Shown here: positions 1-9,943 of the stretch, in pieces | How positions within the stretch are numbered: position 1 is the stretch's first letter | How the letters are laid out: every line of letters starts with the position of its first letter | NCBI GenBank assembly: GCA_018268315.1 | Contig: JAFDWU010000005.1 | Location: 1 to 64,000 of the forward strand | Direction of reading: 5' to 3' | From: Armatimonadota bacterium | GTDB taxonomy: Bacteria > Armatimonadota > Fimbriimonadia > Fimbriimonadales > Fimbriimonadaceae | DNA: 64,000 bases | The notes under the pieces: generated by a model | What the model was told of the DNA's origin: nothing | The model's database searches: none | What the model saw: only the letters and a program-made list of their open reading frames with translations | Program-made: the position numbers and the translations under genes

Positions 1-414
1 GGTGGCAGCGCCGCCATACTCGCCCCCAAGGGCGAGACCCTGCAGTAGCCGCAGAAGCACCAGGAGTATCGGCGCGAATACGCCAAGGACCTCGTAGCCC
101 GGAATCAGGCCGATGAGAAAGGTTGAGCCGCCCATCATCAGTAGGGTGAGCAGGAACGTGTGCTTGCGCCCTACGATATCGCCCATGCGGCCGAATACCA
201 ACGCTCCAAATGGCCGAACGACAAAGCCGGTGGCGAAGGTGGCGAGCACCGAGAGCAGGCCCGCGGTCGGGTTGCCTTTAGGGAAGAACTGGCCGGCGAG
301 CACGGTGGCCAGCGAGCCAAAGATGTAGAAGTCGTACCACTCGATGAGCGTGCCGGCTGATGATGCGAGAATCACGCTTTGGATGGATCGTACGCCGCGT
401 TCTTGTGTTGCCAT
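1..414 (-). CDS. MFS transporter, MHS family, N-terminal part
   Basis: This is the N-terminal 138 residues of an inner-membrane major facilitator transporter, cut by the window edge. Translation from the ATG at 414 starts MATQERGVRSIQSV and shows the hallmarks of the metabolite:H+ symporter (MHS) group: EWYDFYIFG at the start of the first membrane segment, RPFGALVFGRMGDIVGRK in the loop between segments 2 and 3, and LLQGLALGGEYGGAA in segment 4. MHS members carry organic acids, osmolytes or aromatic acids, so uptake of the aromatic substrate of the neighbouring pathway is possible. The gene faces away from that operon and may be unrelated. Confidence 0.9.
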   Translation of the reverse strand, partial: MATQERGVRSIQSVILASSAGTLIEWYDFYIFGSLATVLAGQFFPKGNPTAGLLSVLATFATGFVVRPFGALVFGRMGDIVGRKHTFLLTLLMMGGSTFLIGLIPGYEVLGVFAPILLVLLRLLQGLALGGEYGGAAT

Positions 415-545
415 ATCTTTCCGGAAATCCGAATCGGATACGGGTCACGACGAGTTAGCACGTACTATCGGTGCGTTGTCCACGCTTTGTGATATGTGCG
501 AATGGCGATGGAACATCTGCCAGCAAATCAGCGACAATAGTTATG

Positions 546-1082
546 ATGAGACAACTGAGCGCCGCTCTTATTCTGCTTGTCGCATGCTGGACCGTGGTTG
601 GCTGTGGGCCCAAAGGTGCCAATTCCGCCGGTCAGGGCGCTGATTCCCACGCACAAGAACAGGCCAGCGCGCAGGACTGCAAGGCATTTGCAACCCAATA
701 CGCGCAATTGATGATGAAGCGAGACTTTAACGGCATGCGGGCTTTGGGAACGCAAGCCTATCAGGTCAGCCACACCATGGAGCAGCTTCAGGCGGGCTTC
801 GACGAGAAGTTCAACGACCTCGTCACCGGCGAACCGAATTTCAAGCTAACCAGCTACGAGATCGACAACGGCTCGCTGCCTAGCTCGGTGAAAGAGGCTC
901 AGGATACGTACGGAATCAAGGACCCTCCGGATCAGAAGACCTGGCGCGGCTGGTATTTCTGCGTCATCGGCCAGGGCGAGAAGCCGACGTCGGTGGATAA
1001 GGGCTTCGAAGCTCGGATATTCATCGTGGATGAAGGCGGACAGCTAAAGGTCGCGTACAGCGAATTCGCCTTCCCGCACTAG
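546..1082 (+). CDS. Secreted lipoprotein of unknown function
   Basis: This encodes a 178-residue protein with a lipoprotein signal peptide: MRQLSAALILLVACWTVVGC, where the Cys is the likely lipidated residue. The rest is soluble, with no membrane segment, and I do not recognise a family; a small alpha/beta fold of the NTF2-like kind is only a guess. The frame is open upstream to 471, but the signal peptide argues for the ATG at 546 (or 543). A GACAAT box 7 nt before 546 and no Shine-Dalgarno fit the leaderless pattern seen across the window. It stops next to the convergent RidA gene. Confidence 0.65.
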   Translation: MRQLSAALILLVACWTVVGCGPKGANSAGQGADSHAQEQASAQDCKAFATQYAQLMMKRDFNGMRALGTQAYQVSHTMEQLQAGFDEKFNDLVTGEPNFKLTSYEIDNGSLPSSVKEAQDTYGIKDPPDQKTWRGWYFCVIGQGEKPTSVDKGFEARIFIVDEGGQLKVAYSEFAFPH

Positions 1083-1478
1083 CTACTTCGAAGCGACAAC
1101 CGCCGTCGTCTCAATCTCAACCTTCGCGGCGTCTTCAAGGAGAGCCTTCACCACTACTACCGACATCGTTGGATAGTGGGGGCCGATGATTTCGCGATAC
1201 GCCGCCCCGACCTGGGCGATGTTGTCTAGATACTCCTGCTTGTCCGTGATGAACCACGTCATGCGGGCGATGTCCGCCGGGCTCGCGCCCGCTTCGGCAA
1301 GCACCTTCACGATGTTGCTCAGCGTCTGGTGGAACTGCGCAACAAAGTCGTCGCTAACAATGCGCTCGTTCTCATCCCAGCCAATCTGGCCAGAGACGAA
1401 GACTAATCGCCCCTCCGCAACAATCCCATTCGAATAGCCCTTGGGCCGCGGCCAGCCGGGAGGCAGCAATATCTGCAT
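1083..1478 (-). CDS. RidA family enamine/imine deaminase
   Basis: This 131-residue protein belongs to the RidA/YjgF/UK114 family. It shows the N-terminal PPGWPRPKGYSNGIVAEGRLVFVSGQIGWD segment and the C-terminal PTMSVVVVKALLEDAAKVEIETTAVV strand; the family usually hydrolyses reactive enamine/imine intermediates to ketones and ammonium. It is the last gene of the eight-gene aromatic-CoA operon, with its start touching the stop of the thioesterase gene. An amine-releasing step is expected in 2-aminobenzoyl-CoA breakdown, so a pathway role is attractive, but this is inferred from position. The Arg that binds the carboxylate in canonical RidA was not located with certainty. Confidence 0.88.
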   Translation of the reverse strand: MQILLPPGWPRPKGYSNGIVAEGRLVFVSGQIGWDENERIVSDDFVAQFHQTLSNIVKVLAEAGASPADIARMTWFITDKQEYLDNIAQVGAAYREIIGPHYPTMSVVVVKALLEDAAKVEIETTAVVASK

Positions 1479-1894
1479 CAGGCGCTCACCAAATACGGGC
1501 TCATCGCCGCGCGCAGGTTATCTGGCATCGCAACGCTCCTTAACGGCTCGCCTAGAGTGACGCAGGCAAGCGTCAGCAGAGCCTTCAGCCGTACCTCACT
1601 GCCCATTGAAGCCGTCATCGAAAGCCGGAATGACTTCGCCCCGATGTACTGGACCTGCAACGAGAATGTCACCGTTTCGCCGATCCGGCTGGCGCTCAGG
1701 AAGTCGCATTCGGCGCGCACAATCGGTACGCCCAGCTTGTTCTGCAAGTGCATGGTCTGGAACGGCATGTGAAGCTCATCGCTGAACCAATCCTCCACGA
1801 CCTGGTTGAACATTTCGAAGTAGCGCGGATAGAACACGATGCCCGCCGGGTCGCAATGCTGGAACCGAATTTTGATGTCGCGGGTGAAGGTCAT
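1478..1894 (-). CDS. Hotdog-fold acyl-CoA thioesterase (4HBT family)
   Basis: The 138-residue protein has the 4-hydroxybenzoyl-CoA thioesterase signature near its N terminus: RFQHCDPAGIVFYPRYFEMFN, in which the Asp of CDPAGI is the usual catalytic acid. Length fits a single hotdog domain acting as a tetramer in the cytosol. It overlaps the ligase gene upstream by 4 nt and abuts ridA downstream, so it is translated as part of the aromatic-CoA operon. A likely job is to release CoA from dead-end aryl-CoA or pathway intermediates, or to hydrolyse a specific ring-derived thioester; the substrate cannot be told from sequence. Confidence 0.88.
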   Translation of the reverse strand: MTFTRDIKIRFQHCDPAGIVFYPRYFEMFNQVVEDWFSDELHMPFQTMHLQNKLGVPIVRAECDFLSASRIGETVTFSLQVQYIGAKSFRLSMTASMGSEVRLKALLTLACVTLGEPLRSVAMPDNLRAAMSPYLVSA

Positions 1895-3513
1895 GGCGTC
1901 ACCTGCTGAAGAGCCGGTTCGCGAAGCTTAAAGCGCTGCACCTTGCCGCTTTCCGTGCGGGGAAGGGCGGGCAGGAATTCGATCGCGCGCGGGTACTTGT
2001 ACGGCGCAATCTGCTCCTTCACGAAATCTTGCAACGCGTGGATGGTTTCCGGGCAAGCGGTTAGCTCACCCTCGCGCAGCACCACATACGCCTTCACGAT
2101 GTTGCCGCGCATCTCGTCCGGGCAGGCGACCACCGCGCACTCCTTCACCGCGGGATGCAGTAGGAGCGCCGCCTCGACCTCGGGCCCGGCGATGTTGTAT
2201 CCGCCGGAGAGGATCATGTCGTCGGTCCGCGCCTGGAACCAGAAGTAGCCATCGGCATCCATCAGGTAGGCGTCACCAGTGATGTTCCAGCCATTCTGCA
2301 CGTACTCCAACTGGCGCTCATCGGCCAGGTATCGGCAGCCGGTTGGGCCGCGTACCGCCAACCGCCCGACACTTCCAGCAGGAAGGTCTTTGCCCTCTTC
2401 ATCGATGATCTTCGCCTCGTAACCGGGCACCGTTTTGCCGGTCGAGCCTGGCCGGATGTCGTCGCCGCTTGCGGAGATGAATACGTGAAGGATTTCGGTT
2501 GAGCCGATGCCATCGATGATGCGCACCCCGGTCTTCTCGAACCATGCGTCCGAGGTGGCTTTGGGTAGTGTCTCGCCCGCGGAAACGCACTTTCTTAGCT
2601 TGCTAAGGTTATAGCTCCCAAGGTTATCCAGCATGAAGCGGTAGCCGGTTGGTGCGGTGAACATGACGGTCGCGCCGTAGGCTTCCGCGAACTTGGCGAG
2701 GTCTGCGGGCGGCGCTTTCTCCAGCAAGACCGTCGATGCCCGGACACGCATAGGGAAGAGGAGCAGGCCCCCAAGCCCGAAGGTGAACGCCAGCGGCGGG
2801 CTGCCGATGAAGATGTCATCCTCGGTGGGCTTGACCACATGCTTCGGGAAAAGATCACAAATGGCAAGCACATCGCGGTGAAAGTGCATTGTGCCCTTGG
2901 GTACGCCGGTTGTGCCGGACGTAAAGGCGATAAGGCTGACATCGTCCGCGGCGGTGTTTACGTTGGCAAAGGTCGTAGGCTTGCCTTTCATCATGCCTTC
3001 CAGTTCGCCGTCGCCAAAGCAGACCACATCCTTCAGCACCAGCGAGTGCCCCTTCGCCTTGAGAACTTCCTCGCTTACTCTGTGGTCGCACAGTGCGATT
3101 CGCACGCGCGCTTTATCGACCACCTTGGCGATTTCCTGATCGCGAAGCAACGGCATGGTCGCGACCACGATGCCGCCCGCCTTCAGGATGGCAAACCAGC
3201 ACGCCGCCATCATGGGGTTGTTGGGCGAATGCAGCAACACCCGCTCCCCGCTTACAAAGTGCAGGTCCTCTTGAAGCACATGAGCAATTCGGTTCGCGCT
3301 TTCAAGCAGGTCTGCGTAAGTCCAATGGCCACTTGGCGCGTAGATCGCGATCTTGTCGCCGAAGCCTTCGCCCACCGCTTTGTCCAGCAGTTCCTCCGCG
3401 CAGTTGAGCCGCTCCGGGTAGCCGAGGGCTTCCAAGTTGATAATGTCCGGCCACTGGCTCAGCGGCGGCAGATTATCGTGGGCAAACGTGTCGATGTGTC
3501 CGGTCGTGCTCAT
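1891..3513 (-). CDS. Aryl-CoA ligase, probably 2-aminobenzoate/benzoate-CoA ligase
   Basis: This 540-residue acyl-adenylate-forming enzyme activates an aromatic acid with ATP and CoA. The phosphate-binding loop [18 protein letters not shown] lies near residue 200. The adenylate motif [11 protein letters not shown] and the hinge region [11 protein letters not shown] follow, and the catalytic Lys sits in [10 protein letters not shown] near the C terminus. The sequence style ([41 protein letters not shown]) is that of the benzoate-CoA ligase family. Context with a 2-aminobenzoyl-CoA-type monooxygenase suggests anthranilate as substrate, although benzoate or salicylate cannot be excluded. It overlaps both neighbours by 4 nt. 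Confidence 0.85.
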   Translation of the reverse strand: MSTTGHIDTFAHDNLPPLSQWPDIINLEALGYPERLNCAEELLDKAVGEGFGDKIAIYAPSGHWTYADLLESANRIAHVLQEDLHFVSGERVLLHSPNNPMMAACWFAILKAGGIVVATMPLLRDQEIAKVVDKARVRIALCDHRVSEEVLKAKGHSLVLKDVVCFGDGELEGMMKGKPTTFANVNTAADDVSLIAFTSGTTGVPKGTMHFHRDVLAICDLFPKHVVKPTEDDIFIGSPPLAFTFGLGGLLLFPMRVRASTVLLEKAPPADLAKFAEAYGATVMFTAPTGYRFMLDNLGSYNLSKLRKCVSAGETLPKATSDAWFEKTGVRIIDGIGSTEILHVFISASGDDIRPGSTGKTVPGYEAKIIDEEGKDLPAGSVGRLAVRGPTGCRYLADERQLEYVQNGWNITGDAYLMDADGYFWFQARTDDMILSGGYNIAGPEVEAALLLHPAVKECAVVACPDEMRGNIVKAYVVLREGELTACPETIHALQDFVKEQIAPYKYPRAIEFLPALPRTESGKVQRFKLREPALQQVTP

Positions 3514-4673
3514 GGGTTTGATTCTTGAAATGCCGCCAGCACCTGCCTGGCGATGATCTGCTGCTGGACTTCCGAGGCGCCCTCGTAAATCCTTAACGCC
3601 CTGATCTCTCGGTAAAGCTGTTCTACCGGAACGCCCGACTTCACGCCTAGGCCCCCGTGCAATTGAACCGCCATATCGATCACTTCCTGGGCGGATTCGG
3701 TGGCGTATAGCTTAGCCATCGAGGCCTCGCGGGTGATGCGCTCCGCGCCTTTGTCCTTCGCCCAAGCGGCGCGATAGATGAGGAGCGCACTGGCGTCGAT
3801 GTTCAGCGCCATGTCGGCTAGCTTCGCCTGGGTGATCTGCATGGCGGCCATCGGCTCGCCGAATAGCTTCCGTGTTGTGGTGCGTTGCAGGGTTTCGTCC
3901 AGCGCCCGACGGGCGAAACCAAGGGCGGCGGCCCCGACGCTGGGGCGGAAGAGATCGAGGGTCGCCATTGCGATCTTGAAGCCCTGGCCCGGCTGGCCGA
4001 TCAAGGCGGTTTCGGGGATCTTGCAATTTACAAATTCAAGCGTGCCAAGCGGGTGGGGGGCGATGACTTCAATGCGCTCGGTCACGGTTAGGCCAGGGTT
4101 TGTGGCATCGACGATGAAGGCGCTCAATCCCTTCGCGCCCGGTCCCTCGCCCGTGCGCGCAAAGACGATGTAGTAGTCCGCGATGCCCGCGTTGGATATC
4201 CAAGTCTTGGCGCCGTTAAGCACATACTCGTTGCCCTTTCGCTCCGCCGATGTGGTGATGGCGCTAACGTCGGAGCCCGCCACCGCTTCAGAAAGCGCGA
4301 ACGCGGCAATCTTTGATCCCGCTTGCACCGCGGGGAGGTAGGAGCTTTGCTGCTCGGCGGAGCCGAAGAGGGCAATCGGCCCCGAGCCCAGCCCCTGCAT
4401 GGCGAAGGTGAAATCGGCAAGACCGGAGTGCCTTGCGAGGGTCTCCCGCATCAGGCAAAGGCTCCGGGCATCGATAGAGCCACCCGGCTCGGGAGCGGCG
4501 AAGTTAAGCCATCCGCCGGCGGCTAAAGCCTTCACCCACTGGCGGCACTCGGCGTCCACATCGTGATGGCCGTGATCAGTAGGTAGCGAGCCGCACCACG
4601 CCTCAAGCCGTTTGGCTAAGCCACGATGCGCTTCTTCAAAGAATGGCCAATCGAGAAATGTGCGATCTGGCAT
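3510..4673 (-). CDS. Acyl-CoA dehydrogenase
   Basis: This 387-residue flavoprotein has the full acyl-CoA dehydrogenase fold. [20 protein letters not shown] is the FAD/substrate loop, [24 protein letters not shown] the middle beta domain, and [38 protein letters not shown] the C-terminal helix region. The Glu of RIYEG matches the catalytic base of medium-chain enzymes. It would introduce a double bond into a ring-derived or opened-ring acyl-CoA and pass electrons to an ETF that is not encoded here. Its first base coincides with the last base of the preceding crotonase stop, showing tight coupling in the operon. Confidence 0.92.
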   Translation of the reverse strand: MPDRTFLDWPFFEEAHRGLAKRLEAWCGSLPTDHGHHDVDAECRQWVKALAAGGWLNFAAPEPGGSIDARSLCLMRETLARHSGLADFTFAMQGLGSGPIALFGSAEQQSSYLPAVQAGSKIAAFALSEAVAGSDVSAITTSAERKGNEYVLNGAKTWISNAGIADYYIVFARTGEGPGAKGLSAFIVDATNPGLTVTERIEVIAPHPLGTLEFVNCKIPETALIGQPGQGFKIAMATLDLFRPSVGAAALGFARRALDETLQRTTTRKLFGEPMAAMQITQAKLADMALNIDASALLIYRAAWAKDKGAERITREASMAKLYATESAQEVIDMAVQLHGGLGVKSGVPVEQLYREIRALRIYEGASEVQQQIIARQVLAAFQESNP

Positions 4674-5482
4674 CAGTTACCCTCGAAAACTGGCTGCTCC
4701 TTGGCGGCAAACGCCTTATAAGCGCGCTCGAAATCCTTCGTTTGCATGCAAAGGGCTTGGGCCTGGGCCTCCGCCTCGATTGCTTGGTCGATGCCCATAT
4801 TCCACTCGTGGTTCAGCATCGTCTTCGTCATGCTATGGGCGAAAGTTGGCCCTTCGATAAGCCGCTTCGCCGTCTTCTCCGCCTGCTCTAATAGCGCGGC
4901 GGAGTCATGCAGCGAGTTGAAGAACCCCCATCGCTCGCCTTCCTCCGCGCTCATCGAGCGGCCAGTGAAAAGAAGCTCGGAGGCGCGGCCCTGACCGATA
5001 ATTCGCGGCAGCATCGCGCAAGCGCCCATGTCGCACCCTGCCAGTCCCACACGAACAAACAGGAAGGCGACTTTGGCCGAAGGCGTTCCCAATCTAAAGT
5101 CCGAAGCCATCGCCACCGCCGCTCCCGCCCCAACGCATACGCCATCGATGGCGGCAATAACCGGCTGGGGGCAATTGCGAATGGCTTTGATGAGATCGCC
5201 GGTCATGCGCGTAAAGGTCAGCAAACCTTTCATATCCATCTTCGTCAGGGGGCCGATGATCTCATGCACGTCGCCGCCTGAGCAGAAGTTGCCGCCCGCG
5301 CCGGTGATGACCACCGCATGCACATCCTCGGCTTCCACCAGGTTCCTAAACGTGTCCCTCAGCTCCGCGTAGGATTCGAAGGTGAGAGGGTTCTTCTTCT
5401 CGGGCCGATTGAAGGTGACGGTGGCAACGCCGTCCTTCAGGCTCCAGCCGAAGTGCTTTGGCTTAAATTCGCTAAATTTCAT
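4673..5482 (-). CDS. Crotonase-fold protein lacking the hydratase glutamates
   Basis: This 269-residue protein is clearly of the enoyl-CoA hydratase/isomerase superfamily ([56 protein letters not shown]). The two Glu residues that catalyse hydration in classical crotonases are absent: the GGGCE position reads GAGAA and the QPEI position reads FVRVGL. An Asp in [18 protein letters not shown] lines up with the active-site Asp of dienoyl-CoA isomerases. It is therefore probably an isomerase or a hydrolytic ring-opening enzyme, as in BadI, rather than a hydratase. A normal hydratase is encoded separately at 9161. It overlaps the marR gene by 4 nt. Confidence 0.85.
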   Translation of the reverse strand: MKFSEFKPKHFGWSLKDGVATVTFNRPEKKNPLTFESYAELRDTFRNLVEAEDVHAVVITGAGGNFCSGGDVHEIIGPLTKMDMKGLLTFTRMTGDLIKAIRNCPQPVIAAIDGVCVGAGAAVAMASDFRLGTPSAKVAFLFVRVGLAGCDMGACAMLPRIIGQGRASELLFTGRSMSAEEGERWGFFNSLHDSAALLEQAEKTAKRLIEGPTFAHSMTKTMLNHEWNMGIDQAIEAEAQAQALCMQTKDFERAYKAFAAKEQPVFEGN

Positions 5483-5961
5483 TCTTGAATCTCCCCGAGC
5501 GGCCCTGCCGCGGCTGACCTTTTCGCCTTGCTGAGCAATTCCCCTAAGCTGCCAAGCTCATCCTCTGTAAGCTCGCCCAGCATTTCCTGAACCCACTCCT
5601 CATGCCTTCTCGCCATTTTGGCGAATGCAGACTTCCCGGTGGGGGTGAGGGCGATGTAATGCACCCTTCTATCCGTGGAAGATGCGGTGCGTTTCACAAA
5701 TCCCGCCCGTTCTAGGCGATCCACAACGCCGGTCACGTTGGCGTTCGAGACGAGGAGCTGCCTCGATAGCTCGGACATTGTTTGCGGCGCTTCCGCTCGG
5801 TCGAGCTCGGCAAGAATGTCGAACTGGGGCAGGGTCACGTCGAATTCGTCTCTCAGCTTTGTTCGCAGGCGGCTTTCCACCAGGATTGTGCAGGAGATCA
5901 TCCTGATCCAGGTGCGAAGGGAAGCCTTGCTTCTCCCGCCCTGCTTAACCGCCGCGCTCAT
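5479..5961 (-). CDS. MarR-family transcriptional regulator
   Basis: This 160-residue protein has the MarR winged-helix layout: dimerisation helix around residues 15-40, [48 protein letters not shown] as helix-turn-helix, then the wing [22 protein letters not shown]. MarR proteins commonly repress aromatic catabolism genes and are released by the acid or its CoA thioester. It sits inside the operon it probably controls, overlapping genes on both sides by 4 nt. The palindromes at 9085-9126 between the two divergent operons are its most likely operators. Confidence 0.93.
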   Translation of the reverse strand: MSAAVKQGGRSKASLRTWIRMISCTILVESRLRTKLRDEFDVTLPQFDILAELDRAEAPQTMSELSRQLLVSNANVTGVVDRLERAGFVKRTASSTDRRVHYIALTPTGKSAFAKMARRHEEWVQEMLGELTEDELGSLGELLSKAKRSAAAGPLGEIQE

Positions 5962-6716
5962 CTTGCCACCTCGCCGCCATCAATGGCGATGGCCTGTCCG
6001 GTAACCGATTCCGCCCCCGGCGAGCAGAGCCACACTGCGCAGGCGGCCACTTCTTCTGGCTGGATGAATCGGCCTTGGGGATTGCCAGCCATCAGCATCT
6101 TCTTCACCTCGTCCTCGCTGCGCCCGGTGGTGGCCATTATGTTGGAAATCGATCCGGTCAAAAGGTCGGATTCGGTATAGCCGGGGCAGACGGCGTTGAC
6201 CGTAATGTTACGCTTTGCCATCTCGGCAGCAAGTGCTCGGGTGAGCCCCAAGAGCGCATGCTTTGCCGCGCAATAAGCGCTAACGTACGGATAGCCTTTT
6301 AGGGCTGCCGTGCTTGCTACGTTAACGATTCGCCCGTAGCCGCGCTTTTGCATGCCGCTCAGAACGGTTTGGGTGCAGTAGAACGCCCCCGTTACGTTGA
6401 CCGCCATCATTCGGTTCCAAAGCTCAACGCTTGTGCGCTCAAATGAAGCGCTTCCCGCGGCGCCCGCGTTATTGATGAGGATATCCACCTCGCCTGCTTC
6501 TGCGAAAGCCCGCTTTACGGACTCTGCATCAGTGACGTCGCATACTACGGCCCGCGCGCCGCTGATTAAGCCTGCCGCCGCCTGAAGAACCGCTAAATCC
6601 CTGCCCATCACAACCACCTGCGCCCCTTCCGCGCCGAGTGCGCGGGCAATCGCCAATCCGATGCCACGACCGCCGCCGGTTACAACCGCCCTCTTTCCAT
6701 CAAGTAACTTAGACAT
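5958..6716 (-). CDS. SDR-family dehydrogenase (3-hydroxyacyl-CoA type)
   Basis: This 252-residue short-chain dehydrogenase binds NAD(P) through [15 protein letters not shown] at the N terminus and has NNAG (INNAGAAGS), the catalytic Ser in [11 protein letters not shown], and the YxxxK pair in [14 protein letters not shown]. The C-terminal AIDGGEVAR is typical. The frame is open to 6773, but the ATG at 6716 overlaps the stop of the upstream monooxygenase gene by 8 nt and gives the normal [15 protein letters not shown] start, so I chose it. It probably oxidises or reduces a hydroxyl/keto group on the alicyclic CoA intermediate. Confidence 0.92.
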   Translation of the reverse strand: MSKLLDGKRAVVTGGGRGIGLAIARALGAEGAQVVVMGRDLAVLQAAAGLISGARAVVCDVTDAESVKRAFAEAGEVDILINNAGAAGSASFERTSVELWNRMMAVNVTGAFYCTQTVLSGMQKRGYGRIVNVASTAALKGYPYVSAYCAAKHALLGLTRALAAEMAKRNITVNAVCPGYTESDLLTGSISNIMATTGRSEDEVKKMLMAGNPQGRFIQPEEVAACAVWLCSPGAESVTGQAIAIDGGEVAR

Positions 6717-9024
6717 TGATTGCCATCTCCGCTGCTCGTTGAAGGTTTCGGTAAAGCTGATCACGCCCACCAAGGTAGGGAAGCGGCCATTCGATGCCGC
6801 GATAGTTCTGCTGGGCAGCCGCGTGCAAGGTCCAGAATGGGTCGGCTAGGTGCGGTCGGGCAAGGCAGCATAGGTCGGCGCGGCCTGCCGCGATGATGCT
6901 GTTCACATGATCGAACTCGAAGATGTTGCCGACCGCCAGGGTCGCAATCCCTGCCTCGTTGCGGATTCGATCCGAGAAAGGTGTTTGGTACATGCGTCCG
7001 TACACCGGCTTTTCCAGCTTGCTGGTCTGGCCGGACGAGACGTTGATCATATCGGCGCCCGCCTCCTTGAACGCCTTCGCGATCTCGACCGCCTCATCCG
7101 GGGTTACCGCGTGCTTTGCCATCTCGGGATCGTGGGTCACCCAATCCATCGCCGAAATCCTGACCGACATCGGCTTTTCTTCCGGCCAAACCGCGCGCAT
7201 CGCGCGGAAGACCTCAAGCGGGAACCGCAGCCGGTTCTCAAGGCTGCCTCCGTACTCGTCGGGGCGTTGGTTAGCAAGGGGAGTGATGAAGGAGGACAGC
7301 AGGTAGCCGTGGGCGCAGTGCAGCTCAATCATATCGAAGCCCGCTTCGATGGAGGCTTTCGTTGCCTCAACAAACGCATCCCGTATCTGATCCATATCCG
7401 CCCGGCTCATTTCGCGGGGCAATTGGTGGACCGGCGACCACCGAACGGCGGAAGGCGCCAGCAATTCCCAGCCGCCGGCTTCTAACGGCTGGTCGTTGCC
7501 CTCCCAGCCCAGCTTCGTAGCGCCCTTCGGCCCTGAGTGGCCAAGCTGAATCGCGATTTTGGCGGGCGTTTGGTGGACGAAGTCGCAAATGCGCCGCCAC
7601 ATCTTTGTCTGCTCGGGGCTGTACATGCCCGTGCAGCCGGGGGTGATGCGGCCTTCCGGGGTCACGCAGGTCATCTCGGTAAAGATGAGGCCCGCCCCGC
7701 CCTGAGCGCGCGATCCGTAGTGGACGAGGTGAAAGTCGTTGGGCACGCCATCATGCGCGCTGTAAGTCGCCATCGGGGAAACCGCGACCCGGTTGGGCAG
7801 CTTCAGCCCGCGAATATTGAAAGGCGTGAACATCGGGGGAATCGCGGCATCGCCTCCGCCGGATCGCGCGGCAAACCACCGCTCCATCCCTTCAAGCCAG
7901 GTCTTGTCGCGTAGCCGAAGGTTCTCATGGCTGACTCGTTGGCTGCGGGTCAGCAGGGAATAGGCAAACTGCATCGGCTCCATGCGCGCGTAGCGAGGCA
8001 CGTTCTCGAACCAGTCAGTCGAGTTTCTTGCCGCGCTTTGCAGCTTCAGCACCTCGACGCGCCTGGCTTCCTGATAGGCATCAAGCGCCGCTTCCCGATT
8101 TGGATACTGAGGGGAATGCAAAGCATCGGCGAGGAAGATGGCGTCCTCAAAGGCGAGCTTCGTGCCTGCGCCGATTGAGTAGTGCGCGGTGTGGGCGGCA
8201 TCGCCCATCAGGACTACATTGCCGTGATGCCAGTGCTCGCAGGTGATCCTTGGGAAGTTAAGCCAAGCTGAACCCCGTAGATGCCTGGCATTGCTCATCA
8301 GCTTTTCGCCGCAAAGATATTTGGCAAATAGCTGCTCGCAAAGGGCGATGTTCTGCGCTTGGTCTTCGGTGTCTAACCCAAGAGCGCGCCAGGTGGATTC
8401 CTGACACTCGATGATGAAGGTGGAGGTGTCCTTATCGAACCGGTAGGCGTGCGCCCAAATCCAGCCGTGGGGCGTTTCCTCGAAGATGAAGGTAAAGGCG
8501 TCGAAGACTTTGTGGGTGCCTAGCCAGATGAATTTGTTCTTGCGAACGTCGATATCGGGCTTGAAAGCCTCCGGCATCTGGCTTCGTATCGCGCTGTTGA
8601 TGCCATCGGAGGCGATGATCAGGTCGGCGTCGGGGTACGCCTCGACGCTGGTTGACTCCATGCCAAACGCCAGCTTGATGCCAAGCTCACACGCCCGTTC
8701 TTGGAGGATGTTTAGCATCTTCTGGCGAGCGATGCCGCAGAAGCCATGGCCGCTCGAGGTGATGGTCTGACCCTTAAAGTGGACGTCGATATCATCCCAA
8801 TGGGCGAACTGGCTGAGGATAGCCTCGGCGGAAGCGGGGTCGTTTTCCCGCAGATTCCCCATCGTCTGATCGGAGAACACCACCCCCCAACCAAAAGTGT
8901 CGTCAGGCTGGTTGCGCTCGATCACGGTGATATCGTGCCGCGCATCGCGCAGCTTCATCGAGATGGCAAAGTAAAGGCCCGCAGGGCCGCCACCAATGCA
9001 GACGATTTTCAGCGGGGCACCCAT
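6709..9024 (-). CDS. Bifunctional flavin monooxygenase/reductase (2-aminobenzoyl-CoA or salicylyl-CoA type)
   Basis: This 771-residue protein fuses two flavoenzymes. Residues 1 to about 370 form a group A aromatic hydroxylase: [22 protein letters not shown] binds [15 protein letters not shown] is the DG motif, and [27 protein letters not shown] is the GD motif. Residues about 395-771 form an old-yellow-enzyme domain: [57 protein letters not shown] and YGGSLENR. This architecture is that of 2-aminobenzoyl-CoA monooxygenase/reductase of aerobic anthranilate metabolism and of salicylyl-CoA 5-hydroxylase. The enzyme hydroxylates and dearomatises an aryl-CoA. It is the first gene of the operon. 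Confidence 0.93.
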   Translation of the reverse strand: MGAPLKIVCIGGGPAGLYFAISMKLRDARHDITVIERNQPDDTFGWGVVFSDQTMGNLRENDPASAEAILSQFAHWDDIDVHFKGQTITSSGHGFCGIARQKMLNILQERACELGIKLAFGMESTSVEAYPDADLIIASDGINSAIRSQMPEAFKPDIDVRKNKFIWLGTHKVFDAFTFIFEETPHGWIWAHAYRFDKDTSTFIIECQESTWRALGLDTEDQAQNIALCEQLFAKYLCGEKLMSNARHLRGSAWLNFPRITCEHWHHGNVVLMGDAAHTAHYSIGAGTKLAFEDAIFLADALHSPQYPNREAALDAYQEARRVEVLKLQSAARNSTDWFENVPRYARMEPMQFAYSLLTRSQRVSHENLRLRDKTWLEGMERWFAARSGGGDAAIPPMFTPFNIRGLKLPNRVAVSPMATYSAHDGVPNDFHLVHYGSRAQGGAGLIFTEMTCVTPEGRITPGCTGMYSPEQTKMWRRICDFVHQTPAKIAIQLGHSGPKGATKLGWEGNDQPLEAGGWELLAPSAVRWSPVHQLPREMSRADMDQIRDAFVEATKASIEAGFDMIELHCAHGYLLSSFITPLANQRPDEYGGSLENRLRFPLEVFRAMRAVWPEEKPMSVRISAMDWVTHDPEMAKHAVTPDEAVEIAKAFKEAGADMINVSSGQTSKLEKPVYGRMYQTPFSDRIRNEAGIATLAVGNIFEFDHVNSIIAAGRADLCCLARPHLADPFWTLHAAAQQNYRGIEWPLPYLGGRDQLYRNLQRAAEMAINV

Positions 9025-9084
9025 GTCTTGTCAGCTTTCATATGGCTGAAATCGCAGTCTATACCCATTGATCGGGATATTTGC

Positions 9085-9126
9085 AACATAAAACTTTAAT
9101 GTTATGGTGTTTTCGCATTAAAACAC
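9085..9126. promoter_or_regulatory. Two operator-like palindromes in the divergent promoter
   Basis: AACATAAAACTTTAATGTT (9085-9103) is a 19-nt inverted repeat with one mismatched pair. GTGTTTT (9107-9113) and AAAACAC (9120-9126) form a second, perfect 7-bp repeat with a 6-nt spacer. Their centres are about 22 bp apart, near two helical turns. They lie between the aromatic-CoA operons that start at 9024 (minus) and 9161 (plus). I infer that they bind the MarR protein encoded in the minus operon. Confidence 0.55.
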
Positions 9127-9160
9127 ATCTGGGGTAGGCTCCGCGAGAGTCGGAGGAGCT

Positions 9161-9943
9161 ATGGCTAAATCACAGACGTTTCAGGATTTGCTGATTGACA
9201 CGCCCTGTGAGGGGGTTCTTCGAATAACGCTCAATCGCCCCGATGCACGCAACGCGCTGCGAACTCAACTGCTTGGGGAACTTAGGGACGTGCTTATGGA
9301 GGCGGTTACGGATGAGAGCGTTCGATGCGCGATAATCACCGGCGGTCCGAAGGTATTTGCCGCTGGCGCGGACATTCGCGAGATGGCAGATAAGACGCCG
9401 GTTGAGGCGATGACCGATTCACGCCAAGCCTGCTGGCAGGTGATCCAAGATTTTCCCAAGCCCCTCATCGCCGCCGTTGACGGTTATTGCCTTGGCGGGG
9501 GGAATGAGCTGGCGATGATGTGCGATGTGATTGTGGCGGGCGCGGGCGCGACTTTCGGCCAGCCTGAAATCAAGCTGGGCATGATCCCCGGCGCGGGCGG
9601 CACTCAGCGCTTAACCGCCGCAGTCGGTAAGGCTCGCGCCATGAAGGCGATTTTGACCGGTGAGTTCATGAGCGCCCAGGAAGCTTTTGAAGCTGGGTTA
9701 GTATCCGAAGTAAGCGAAAACGCTCAGGAGAGAGCTCTTGACCTGGCCAAGATCATCGCTGCGAAATCTCCGATCGCCTTGCGGCTGGCAAAGGAAGCCG
9801 TGCGTAGGGCGGCAGAAGGCGGGCTTGCGGGTGGATTTGCGCTGGAGCGCAAATCGGCGGCGCTGCTTTTCGCAACGGAGGATCGCAAAGAGGGGATCAG
9901 CGCGTTTCTGGAGAAACGGGAGCCGAAGTTCAAGGGTCGTTGA
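9161..9943 (+). CDS. Enoyl-CoA hydratase (PaaF-like)
   Basis: This 260-residue crotonase has both catalytic glutamates of true hydratases: the Glu in DGYCLGGGNELAMMCD and the Glu in FGQPEIKLGMIPGAGGTQRL. The oxyanion-hole segments FAAGADIREM and the C-terminal KSAALLFATEDRKEGISAFLEKREPKFKGR are standard. It hydrates an open-chain enoyl-CoA, probably a dehydroadipyl-CoA-like compound. A GGAGGAG Shine-Dalgarno lies just upstream. It is the first of three overlapping genes that complete beta-oxidation; its stop overlaps the next start in ATGA. Confidence 0.94.
   Translation: MAKSQTFQDLLIDTPCEGVLRITLNRPDARNALRTQLLGELRDVLMEAVTDESVRCAIITGGPKVFAAGADIREMADKTPVEAMTDSRQACWQVIQDFPKPLIAAVDGYCLGGGNELAMMCDVIVAGAGATFGQPEIKLGMIPGAGGTQRLTAAVGKARAMKAILTGEFMSAQEAFEAGLVSEVSENAQERALDLAKIIAAKSPIALRLAKEAVRRAAEGGLAGGFALERKSAALLFATEDRKEGISAFLEKREPKFKGR

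Noticed and set aside
2839-3528. Long plus-strand frame (229 codons) opposite the aryl-CoA ligase
   Set aside because: It is the antisense frame of a high-GC conserved gene; the translation is low in hydrophobic pattern and has no start signal.
9161-9943. Reading the two crotonase genes (4673 and 9161) as duplicates of one hydratase
   Set aside because: Active-site residues differ: 9161 has both Glu, 4673 has neither, so they should catalyse different reactions.
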